Of a stretch of DNA of 64,000 nt, positions 7,382 through 15,140 are shown piece by piece (position 1 is the first letter of the stretch; each line of letters begins with the position of its first letter). The stretch lies in NCBI RefSeq assembly GCF_030814695.1, contig NZ_JAUSVL010000001.1, positions 2,206,227-2,270,226 on the forward strand. Direction: 5' to 3'. The notes beneath the pieces were generated by a model that saw only the letters and a program-made list of their open reading frames with translations, searched no databases and was not told the origin of the DNA. Source of the DNA: Oligosphaera ethanolica (GTDB lineage Bacteria > Verrucomicrobiota > Lentisphaeria > Oligosphaerales > Oligosphaeraceae). The position numbers were made by a program, and so were the translations under genes.

Positions 7382-8718
7382 GTCAAATCCACTCCTGTTT
7401 TACGTGCGGCGTTGCGCAAAGCTTCCACGCGACGGAAGGCCTTGCCATTTTTTTTGTCGTCCGGGCCCTTGGCTTTGAGTGCATCCCGACAATCGCTCGC
7501 CCATTCCTTAGCGAAATGCAGTTTGAAAGCCAAGCAAATCATCCGCTGTTCATCCACTGACAGCGAATCGATTTTCGCAATCATCCCTTTCAAGGCGCCA
7601 AGTTCATCGCCTTTTGGCAGGCTTTTCATGAATTTGGCAAGCTCTTGTTCTTCTGGTGTCATCGACTCAAAGGCCTCCTGTGCTCGCCGTTCTTCCTCGG
7701 CCTTATCACGTTCTTTTTGCAGGGTTTGGGTCTTTGTTTCATTGATTTCCAGCCAGCCGTAGCCAGCGCTCGTTTTAGCGCCAATGCCATACTCGGACAA
7801 GCCCCCGCGTAAGCATTCCCCCCCGAATGCTAGCGGCGAAAACGACACATCTTTCTCAAGCGCCCGCAAAGGCAGCAAGACAAAGAGGAAATCAAGATCG
7901 GCGCAGACTGCTGGGAAAAAGTTGGGTATCGGTGACTCTATATCCAAGGCGATACGATTTTGCCTCTCGTCTTGATAATACTTACTGTGATGGCAATTCA
8001 CGATGTCGGGATCCAGTAGTGAAAGAGAGAGTTTGTTCGGATTCGTCAGAATATCATCAGAGATATGAACACATGCGGGTAGGAAAGCAATGGTGCCGGC
8101 AAAGTTTGTCAGTGCTTTCCATGGTTCATGACGATGCTTGTCAGTGATAATCGTTCCTGTGATATCAGCCAATTTCCGAGCACACTTTTCCCATACAATT
8201 TGCCGATGCTCAGCGCACGCGTAAACGAAAGCACTGAGAGGCTTTTTGTCATTGACTGCCGACGGTTTCGGCTCCGACCAATCTTGTTCCGACCAGCCGA
8301 AGGTCAACGCCGTTTTCAGCAATAATTGGCATTTCGTGGCGTGATCCGTTGCCCCGCGAACTGCCTCTAACGCATATTTCCGGGCAATACCCTTTTGTGC
8401 GCTACCGGGAATCATTGGTGTCCCATGGAAACGATGCAAACACAAGCCGGTATTTTCCAGGATGCCACCAGAATGATTGATCAGCAGTCGGGACTGGGTT
8501 GTCATAACAAACTGCTCGGCACCGGAGATACGATGGAATGGGAACGTAGAAAACGACAGGTTTTTCTTCGTGTTAGCACAACGACAGATTTGCTCTATTT
8601 CCAAGTTCTTGTCTTTTTGACGCTGAACCACGAATTTCTCCAGTCGCAGGGATGGCGACTGGCAGCGTTCGAAGGTGTTTCCGAGGAGATCGACAATATC
8701 CTTAGTTGCGGTTTGCAT
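7378..8718 (-). CDS. cmr6: Type III-B CRISPR RAMP protein Cmr6 with C-terminal extension
   Basis: 446 aa. The start at ATG 8718 is preceded by AGGAG with 6-nt spacing; an ATG 6 nt upstream would touch the ribosome binding site. Cmr6 features are the RAMP segment GTPMIPGSAQKGIARKYAL (about residues 100-118) and the glycine-rich loop GLSEYGIGAKTSAGYGWLEI. After this loop, where most Cmr6 proteins end, about 120 further residues follow. They begin with a charged coiled-coil-like stretch (KERDKAEEERRAQEAF) and continue as a helical domain. It overlaps cmr5 by 17 nt and couples to cmr1. Cmr6 sits next to Cmr1 in the complex; the extension's role is unknown. Confidence 0.9.
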   Translation of the reverse strand: MQTATKDIVDLLGNTFERCQSPSLRLEKFVVQRQKDKNLEIEQICRCANTKKNLSFSTFPFHRISGAEQFVMTTQSRLLINHSGGILENTGLCLHRFHGTPMIPGSAQKGIARKYALEAVRGATDHATKCQLLLKTALTFGWSEQDWSEPKPSAVNDKKPLSAFVYACAEHRQIVWEKCARKLADITGTIITDKHRHEPWKALTNFAGTIAFLPACVHISDDILTNPNKLSLSLLDPDIVNCHHSKYYQDERQNRIALDIESPIPNFFPAVCADLDFLFVLLPLRALEKDVSFSPLAFGGECLRGGLSEYGIGAKTSAGYGWLEINETKTQTLQKERDKAEEERRAQEAFESMTPEEQELAKFMKSLPKGDELGALKGMIAKIDSLSVDEQRMICLAFKLHFAKEWASDCRDALKAKGPDDKKNGKAFRRVEALRNAARKTGVDLT

Positions 8719-9094
8719 CGTCATCTCCTTTTTTTGCGAAGCGGCGGAGGATACTGAGATACGCCATAGCTTCGGCGGTGACAACGCGGAGGGTATCGGA
8801 TTGTTTGCTGCAAAGCCAGGACGCGAAGGCGTCGAGGTCGTCTGTACCGGCGTAGAGAGCGATGTCGCGATCGGCGAGGTGCTTGATGATGGCGCGGAAG
8901 GTCTTGGCGTAGCCGGAATCGGCATTCTTGCCGTCGTGTTCGTCTTCGATGGCGAATGCCAAGGCGCCGATGAAACCGTTCTGCTGGATCATGGCGGGGA
9001 TTTTTTTGACGACCTCGCCATCGTTTTTGCCCTTGATGGACTCTTTGGCGGCCAGGAGCGCATTTTTGGCGCGGATTTGTTCGAGATTTTTCAT
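8702..9094 (-). CDS. cmr5: Type III-B CRISPR small subunit Cmr5 (Cas11)
   Basis: 130 aa from ATG 9094. The all-helical sequence with NGFIGALAFAIE (about residues 38-49) and LRVVTAEAMAYLSILRRFAKK near the C-terminus fits Cmr5, the small subunit that lines the crRNA-target groove. The reading frame is open further upstream but only in sequence that belongs to cmr4. It lies 13 nt after cmr4 and overlaps cmr6. Confidence 0.9.
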   Translation of the reverse strand: MKNLEQIRAKNALLAAKESIKGKNDGEVVKKIPAMIQQNGFIGALAFAIEDEHDGKNADSGYAKTFRAIIKHLADRDIALYAGTDDLDAFASWLCSKQSDTLRVVTAEAMAYLSILRRFAKKGDDDANRN

Positions 9095-9107
9095 GCTTGG
9101 CCTCCGC

Positions 9108-10031
9108 TTAGTTATTGTTATTGATGACATTGACGCTGCACCAGCCGAGGCCGGTGGTGGCGTCGGCGCCGATCTGCAGCACATTGTCGTTTGCGTGCAG
9201 CTTCTCAGCGAGTTTATTGATCATCCCATCGGCCAGTTCGTTCAAGACGACATAGAACATGCATTCGGAAGGCACATTCTCCTGGTTGAAGAGCGCGCCG
9301 CCCTCAGCCGTGCCGGTATCGGGATTGATCTTGACATGCTGGGCGATTTCGCAGGCATTGGTGACGAAGTAGGAGAAGAATTCGTCGGAGACGACCACGA
9401 GGTGGGCGGCCAGTTCTTCCTGCCAGGACTCGTCGTCGCTGAGTTTTTTCAGCGCTGTCACCAGGTCAGCGGGAACATCGCCAGCGCGCTTCAGGCAGTA
9501 TTCTTCGAGGATGACTTTGCCGTCGAAGCCCATGCATTCGGGTGCCAGGCAGGCCTCGGCGTCGTTCAAGGTGGGCAGAGTGAAGGCCAGGCCGGCGTCG
9601 CGTTTGAGGCGAGACAGGGCCAGGGGGCAGGTCAGCCAGGCAAAACCGCCCTTGGCCGAACGCACGGGAAAGGCGAGGATTTTGCCCTCGCCAATGAGGA
9701 GCTTGCCGGACTGGGCGTTCTTGGGATCGCGGTCGGCGCCAAAGAGCTTCGCGAGGTCAGAATCCTTTTTGCGAACACGGCGCGGTTTCGGGGCATTTTT
9801 GCCGGTGCTTACGGCTTCGTCCACCGGCTTTTCGGATTTGTCGTCCGGCACGATTTCTTCTGTCTCCTCTCGCCACAGGTCAGCGAGGACGCCCTTGAGG
9901 CTGGAGCCCGGGATGACCGGGTAGCCGGTATGGCGTTCACGGATAATGGGCAGGTCCACCGCGCCGACGGATGAGCCGGCGCCAATGTGCATGGGGGTGC
10001 GAGTGAAGATTGCGAGCAGCTGTTGTTTCAT
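9108..10031 (-). CDS. cmr4: Type III-B CRISPR backbone RAMP Cmr4 (Cas7), target RNase
   Basis: 307 aa from ATG 10031, with AAGGAGT 7 nt upstream. The longer open frame before this belongs to cmr3. The N-terminus shows the Cmr4 signature HIGAGSSVGAVDLPIIRE followed by YPVIPGSSLKG. D26 falls at the catalytic Asp used for target RNA cleavage at 6-nt intervals, so the backbone is predicted to be active. A Lys/Pro-rich segment near residues 75-95 (KPVDEAVSTGKNAPKPRRVRKK) may be a flexible thumb loop. Cmr4 forms the crRNA-bound filament. Confidence 0.95.
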   Translation of the reverse strand: MKQQLLAIFTRTPMHIGAGSSVGAVDLPIIRERHTGYPVIPGSSLKGVLADLWREETEEIVPDDKSEKPVDEAVSTGKNAPKPRRVRKKDSDLAKLFGADRDPKNAQSGKLLIGEGKILAFPVRSAKGGFAWLTCPLALSRLKRDAGLAFTLPTLNDAEACLAPECMGFDGKVILEEYCLKRAGDVPADLVTALKKLSDDESWQEELAAHLVVVSDEFFSYFVTNACEIAQHVKINPDTGTAEGGALFNQENVPSECMFYVVLNELADGMINKLAEKLHANDNVLQIGADATTGLGWCSVNVINNNN

Positions 10032-10047
10032 GATCATACTCCTTGAA

Positions 10048-11370
10048 TTAGTCCTGATTGCTGGGAATGAGACTGCAAACACCGATACCAAAACCTTTTT
10101 CGCCGTAGAGCGACGACCGCCGGTTGATGCGTCCGGGCGTAGCCTGGGCATCCAGCACCTGCCAGAGGGCAGACAACGCGGCGTGATCGTCACAGGCAAA
10201 GACATAGACCGATCCGGCGGGCACGGCCGCGCGGGTGGGTTTTGCGCCCTGGCCGAGAGCGTCGTCGCCCTCGGCGGCATTTTTTGCATGCAGGTCCCAG
10301 CCGGAAAAGAGCTGGGGCTTGCCGATGCGCGCGGCCACGAGGGTCGCGGCGATGGGTTTTTGCTGCTGCTGTTGCCGGGTGCGCCAGGCGCTGCGGTCTT
10401 CGCCGGGGCGGCGCGCAAGTGCCTCGCCAGGCGCGAGCAGCTGGACGGCGCCGTCTGCCGGGTTGATCCAGGTCGGCAGCCAGCCGCCGGGATGCCCGCC
10501 GGGGTAGCTATCGCTGGCGGCCAGGGACGGGAATACCGCCGGGCTCAGGAGCGTCCAGCGCAGAAGCGTCTTGGCGGAGCTGGTCGCCGGTGCCGCGCTC
10601 TGCGGCAGCTGCCACGTGGCGTGGTCGATGGACATGACGCCCTGTTGGCCGCCGAGAATCAGGTTCGCCGGCAGGCCCAACTGCGCGAAGACATCAACGA
10701 GTTTATCGCCCTGCCCCTTGGGTTTGATCATGCAGGATGCCAAGCAAGCCAGACTGATGTCGTCATGCAGACGCAGATACTCGGCCTGATAGAGCTTGCC
10801 GTCCTCGACGCTGCCACGCTCGGCATCAACGCCAATGCCGATGCGGCGTTCGGCGGCGTAGAGGTCGGGGACCGCCTTGAGCTCAATAGTCTTTCCCTCC
10901 AGGTAGGAGAAGTAGTCGTCAGCAGAAAGCCATTGCGGCAGCTGTTGTTTGCCCAGCACCGGTGTGCTGAACGACCGCGACAGCGGCTGCGGTAAATTGG
11001 TGCCGGCGCAGTCGCTCAAGGTCATGGGCACGATTGTGCCATCTTCGGACATGGCCAGGTCCAGCGGGCAGGGCAGATAGAGCGTGCCGTCCCGGTCATC
11101 GAGCGGAAAGGGCCCGATGCTCTGCAGGGCGCCGAAGCGATCCGAGCTGTGCCGCGTACTGCCGCGTTCGCGATCCGTTTTCCGGTGCTCTGCGCCCTCC
11201 CATTGCTGGCGTTCCGGCCAGTTGCGATGGAAGCAGTTGATCAATGCATTCCACAGCTGGTCGGGCCGTGGCCAATTGGCCCCCAGGCCGGCATCAGATG
11301 CCTCCATGGGCCGCGCATCACGCAGAAAAAGTAGATCGCGGGGTTTGAGTTTCAGGGTGTAATTACTCAT
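10048..11370 (-). CDS. cmr3: Type III-B CRISPR RAMP protein Cmr3 (Cas5)
   Basis: 440 aa. The N-terminus LKPRDLLFLRDARPMEA is the characteristic Cmr3 start, and the final LYGEKGFGIGVCSLIP is the glycine-rich RAMP loop. Cmr3 binds the 5' handle of the crRNA and bridges Cas10 and Cmr4. The ATG overlaps the cas10 stop by 4 nt. A run of Gln (RTRQQQQQKP) sits near residue 340 in a probable surface loop. Confidence 0.95.
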   Translation of the reverse strand: MSNYTLKLKPRDLLFLRDARPMEASDAGLGANWPRPDQLWNALINCFHRNWPERQQWEGAEHRKTDRERGSTRHSSDRFGALQSIGPFPLDDRDGTLYLPCPLDLAMSEDGTIVPMTLSDCAGTNLPQPLSRSFSTPVLGKQQLPQWLSADDYFSYLEGKTIELKAVPDLYAAERRIGIGVDAERGSVEDGKLYQAEYLRLHDDISLACLASCMIKPKGQGDKLVDVFAQLGLPANLILGGQQGVMSIDHATWQLPQSAAPATSSAKTLLRWTLLSPAVFPSLAASDSYPGGHPGGWLPTWINPADGAVQLLAPGEALARRPGEDRSAWRTRQQQQQKPIAATLVAARIGKPQLFSGWDLHAKNAAEGDDALGQGAKPTRAAVPAGSVYVFACDDHAALSALWQVLDAQATPGRINRRSSLYGEKGFGIGVCSLIPSNQD

Positions 11371-14108
11371 TCGTCACCTCTTGTGCCACGATTGATGAAG
11401 GTCTCAGTCATAAACGGCTGGATGAAATCGCCCAAATGCTTAAGAGAAGCGCCGGCCGATGCAGCGGTGGCCGGCTTCTGGTCGGCAGCCTGCACGGGCT
11501 TTGTCTCGGCGCATTCGTCAAGCCAGTCGTTCATGTCTTGGCGGAGGGCCATTTTGTCCTCTGGCCTGAGGTCGGCGCCCTGCCGTGACAGCACGTGATC
11601 GACTTCTTTCATGACGATTTCGCAAAGCGTGTCGCGATCAATGGTCAGGTTCTTGTCCTTATCCAGCCGGTAGGGCGCCAGCAACGCCGCAAGGGCGTAG
11701 GGGAAGCGCTCAGAGAGCTGGCCGGCGGCGCTGCCGTTGCCATTCTTGTCGTCTCTGGCGCTGAGCTGTTCGAGACGGGTCATCAGTGGCAGTGCGGCAC
11801 TCGTCCATTTGCAGCCCCACTGAATGATTTCGCCTGAGCGCTTATAGAGTGAGAAGGCCACGGCCGCCCGGCCATAGTGATGTTTTGCCCGGTGCTCAGC
11901 CGCCTGGGCTTCTCGCACCAGCATTTGCAGGGGGGCCTGGAAATGGCCGATGGCGATGCCAATTGATACCTCCGCGCGTTCACCGGGCATCTGCAAGGGA
12001 TAGCCCGCCGCACCGTGTACCATGCCTTCTGGCTCGACATTCAGGGGGTAGTTGCTCGGTTCTTCGGGGCATTTACCGCGGAAGAGTTCACGCAGGGCCT
12101 TGGCGCAGGCCAGCGCGCGGTCGGCCGGCAGCATGGCCAGGACGTCATCGCCGCCGGCGTAGATCAGCTGGCCATCGTGGGCCTCGACGACTGGGCGGGC
12201 AATCCAGGTGGCGAAATTGGCCAGCGCCTCGCTGAATTGCAAATGGTAGGACGGCGTGAGCAGGCGCCGCAACTCGGCGCAGTGGTGGGCCTGCAGCAGG
12301 GGCTCCAGGTAGCGCCGGGCGGGCTCTGACAGCTGGTCTAGGAATGCCGGCGTATTCATGCCCGACACCCACTTGCCCATTTCGTCGCCATCCATGGCCA
12401 GCACGGCGACATACTTGCCGTGGCGTTGATTACCCTTGGCAATATCTTCGACGGAATCGAATTTGAGGACGTCCTGGAAATCGCCAGAATCCAGTCCCAA
12501 AGCATCACGGAGGTACGGCACGATATTGTCGCGGCACCACAGGCGTTTGATGAGATTCATGGCACCGTAGCTATGCCCCGCCGTGGTGAAGAGATTGCCA
12601 TTGTCCTTACCGTAGTGTTCGCGCAGGTAATCCCAGAATTTCTCGTCGCCGATGACTTCTTCCTTGCCCGAGAGGGAGTCCTTGATGCTGCTGGTTGGGC
12701 ATGGGTCATTCCAGGCAGCGAAATCGCGGGTGTTGCGCCGGGCGGCGAGTTTGGCATCGACCAAAGCGTAGTGCGCTGACCAGAGAATGCCGGGGTTGTT
12801 GAGGCGGTCTTTGAGTTCTTTATCCGTGTAGTAGCGCTCGTCGCGGTCGGCCTGCGGCAGCCATTGTTCGGCGAGAGCGAGGACCGTGTTGAGCAGGTCG
12901 AGCGGCGTGTGGTCGGCGCCATGGGTCTCTTTCGCCGGCTTCTGTCGCTGATTCACCGGCAGTTTGGCAAAGTGCTTGAGGCATTCTTCCCGTTCCAGCC
13001 ATGGCTGTACGGCCCAGGTGATTTGCGGGAAGGCCTCAATTTGCGCATGCCAGCGTTTGCGCCATTGCTCAAGGCCTGTGCAACCGGCGGCTTGTGCCTC
13101 CCGGTCGATCCACGCCCAGACAGCGTCGCCAATCCGCTTCAGCTCGTCGCGCAGGGCTTTTTCGGCGGCTTGGGCGAGGTCTTCGGCGCGGTCGGCGGGT
13201 ACCAGAGCGAGGAAGCGATTGGGCAACGTGGGTGTCGTCAGCCAGCGGGCAGCCGGCGAGGCGGCAGCGGTCATACCAGACCGGACGGCGTCATTTTTTT
13301 CGTGGAGGATGCGTTCCCAGAGACTCTGTTTCTTGTCGCCGCTGTTGAAGGTGACCGCGTACATGGACTCGCGGTGGAGCGCATCGAAGATGCCATTGCC
13401 ACGCAGGTTCGGAAAGATCATGGCGTCTGGCCCGACGGCGTCACTGACGGCTTTCATGGCGTGGCCCATGAGCCATGATAGCAGGTACGATCCGCTCCAG
13501 AGGTCGCGGGTGCTGCGGGCCTGAGCGATGAAGTCCTGGACCGGGCCGAGCTGGAAGAGAAGCATGGCCGGGCGCAGCACGCTATCGACGGCACAGCCGG
13601 CCAGCGCGGAAGTGGCGCTGTTATGTATCCAGATGCTGTGGTCAGGTATGCGGGTGTCAGCCGGCAACAAGGCCAGATCAAAATCCTGTCCGGCGGTCGC
13701 GGCGTTTTCCAGCCAACGCCGCCAGTACAGAAAGAAGGCCTTATGTGGGTCGTCCGTATCAATACCGCCGATAGCACCCTGAAGGATGTCATGGACCAGG
13801 CCGGCCTGGTTGAGTAGCTTGCCGACGGGCAATTCGTAGGGCGTCGACGATAGCGGATGAATGACCTTGCCGCTTTCCGAGGCGCGGAAAATCGTTGCGC
13901 ACTTGCCTTTGGCGAAGGCGAAGCGGTCGGCGGCGGCGGCGAAATGATCTGCGGCCTTGACGACATGCTGTTCGAACATGTCCGGCTCGACCAGGCCGGC
14001 GCCGACTTGAAAACGCCTGGCGCTTTCTTCGTGGTCGTGGATCGCCAGGCACTTGTCTGGCGGATCATGAAGAAGGGCCGCCAATTTTGTCTGCCAGGAT
14101 GATGTCAT
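11367..14108 (-). CDS. cas10: Type III-B CRISPR signature protein Cas10 (Cmr2)
   Basis: 913 aa, preceded by GGAG 7 nt before ATG 14108. An N-terminal LLHDPPDK (H14-D15) is the Cmr2-type HD-like start. SARSTRDLWSGSYLLSWLMGHAM near 196-218 is typical of the first palm. YAGGDDVLAML places the GGDD motif at residues 652-655, so cyclic oligoadenylate synthesis is expected once target RNA is bound. The C-terminal 150 residues form the helical domain 4. It is the first gene of the cmr operon. A copy of the shared promoter-like element lies about 350 nt upstream. Confidence 0.96.
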   Translation of the reverse strand: MTSSWQTKLAALLHDPPDKCLAIHDHEESARRFQVGAGLVEPDMFEQHVVKAADHFAAAADRFAFAKGKCATIFRASESGKVIHPLSSTPYELPVGKLLNQAGLVHDILQGAIGGIDTDDPHKAFFLYWRRWLENAATAGQDFDLALLPADTRIPDHSIWIHNSATSALAGCAVDSVLRPAMLLFQLGPVQDFIAQARSTRDLWSGSYLLSWLMGHAMKAVSDAVGPDAMIFPNLRGNGIFDALHRESMYAVTFNSGDKKQSLWERILHEKNDAVRSGMTAAASPAARWLTTPTLPNRFLALVPADRAEDLAQAAEKALRDELKRIGDAVWAWIDREAQAAGCTGLEQWRKRWHAQIEAFPQITWAVQPWLEREECLKHFAKLPVNQRQKPAKETHGADHTPLDLLNTVLALAEQWLPQADRDERYYTDKELKDRLNNPGILWSAHYALVDAKLAARRNTRDFAAWNDPCPTSSIKDSLSGKEEVIGDEKFWDYLREHYGKDNGNLFTTAGHSYGAMNLIKRLWCRDNIVPYLRDALGLDSGDFQDVLKFDSVEDIAKGNQRHGKYVAVLAMDGDEMGKWVSGMNTPAFLDQLSEPARRYLEPLLQAHHCAELRRLLTPSYHLQFSEALANFATWIARPVVEAHDGQLIYAGGDDVLAMLPADRALACAKALRELFRGKCPEEPSNYPLNVEPEGMVHGAAGYPLQMPGERAEVSIGIAIGHFQAPLQMLVREAQAAEHRAKHHYGRAAVAFSLYKRSGEIIQWGCKWTSAALPLMTRLEQLSARDDKNGNGSAAGQLSERFPYALAALLAPYRLDKDKNLTIDRDTLCEIVMKEVDHVLSRQGADLRPEDKMALRQDMNDWLDECAETKPVQAADQKPATAASAGASLKHLGDFIQPFMTETFINRGTRGDE

Positions 14109-14460
14109 GAATTACTCCTCTCTAAATGATGGTTCGTCACAAAACAACGGACATGAGCCGATTGTCAAATCGTGCATAAGCCAATCTTGCCGTGTGGTGC
14201 AAAGACCACGGCGCAGCAGCCATTTCATGGTCGCGCGGCGGCGTCTCTTCCCTGGAGAACGTCGAGCATAAGTAAAGCGGAACAGATGGGTATTGCAAGC
14301 CGTCGGCGTTTCTTTTTCCTGGCCTTTGTGGGCTCCTGTTGTGCGCACTGAAGCGGCCCAATTTGTATCGTTGTCGGTGTATTGCATGGGGTATCTCCGG
14401 GACTGTTGGTTTTGCGTTGCGAGGGCGGCTAACGACGCACCCCCGACACTTCTTTCTGCT

Positions 14461-14490
14461 GCATATAGGGCCGCAAGATGGCGCTTTTCC
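14461..14490 (-). promoter_or_regulatory. Shared promoter-like element, copy 4 (cas10-cmr operon)
   Basis: Minus strand GGAAA, exactly 15 nt, CCCTATATGC; eight of the ten positions in the second box match copies 1 and 2. It lies 353 nt upstream of cas10, implying a long leader if used. No other gene lies between it and cas10. Confidence 0.55.
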
Positions 14491-15140
14491 AGGCCCGGGA
14501 TATTTTTTCCCAAAATTTATGGACGCTCTGGACGCAATGGACGCAATGGACGCGGAAGTTTTGTCCGCAGATGGCGCCGATTGACGCAGATTGTTTGAGG
14601 GAATTCGCCAAAAAATGGATTCAACCGCCGGATATGGAAAAGCGCATGTACGGTGGCGTGGAAGGGCACGGGGCGAAATCCACGTTGCCCCATCCGATCG
14701 GCCGGGAAACGGGCGCGCGAGTGGACAGGCCGGGAAACGTCTGCGTGGGGCCGTTCGAGTGTCGTGCGAGGAGCTGACCTCTCGTGACGGTGCGGGAGGG
14801 ACGCCCGCACCACGGCCGAAATACACGCAGGCGAGACGCCGGGCACCACGGCCTTCCCTTGGCGATTGGGCTAGGCGGCCGCTTGCGGGCCTTTCCGTCC
14901 TATGCCGCGCCGCTTGCGGCGCGGATTCCCCGCGCCGCCCGTTCTGTGCCGCGCCGCCGTTCTGTGCCGCGCCGCTTGCGGCGCGGATTCCAGCGCGGAT
15001 TCCCGCGCGGCGCCGGCGGTACGCGCCTGTTGTTTTTTGGGCGGCGCGGGCTAGATTCACTGAGGCTTTGTCGCTATGGACAAAAACACACGCCAATAGG
15101 CGCGATTCCATGCTCATTATATCGTCGGGGAGTTGACACT
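14491..15140. other. Intergenic region with simple repeats, no gene seen
   Basis: The gap between divergent cas10 and the SIS-glycosidase gene holds short stacked repeats (GGACGCAAT units near 14521-14556) and GC-rich palindromic units (GCGCCGCTTGCGGCGC type) near 14910-15000. Open frames across it have no family resemblance or start signals. A ribosome binding site (GGGGAG) at about 15126 belongs to the next gene. Confidence 0.6.

Noticed and set aside
14137..15117. 326-codon open frame upstream of cas10
   Set aside because: Arg/Ala/Pro-rich translation of GC-rich repeats, overlapping the shared promoter-like element; no family resemblance.
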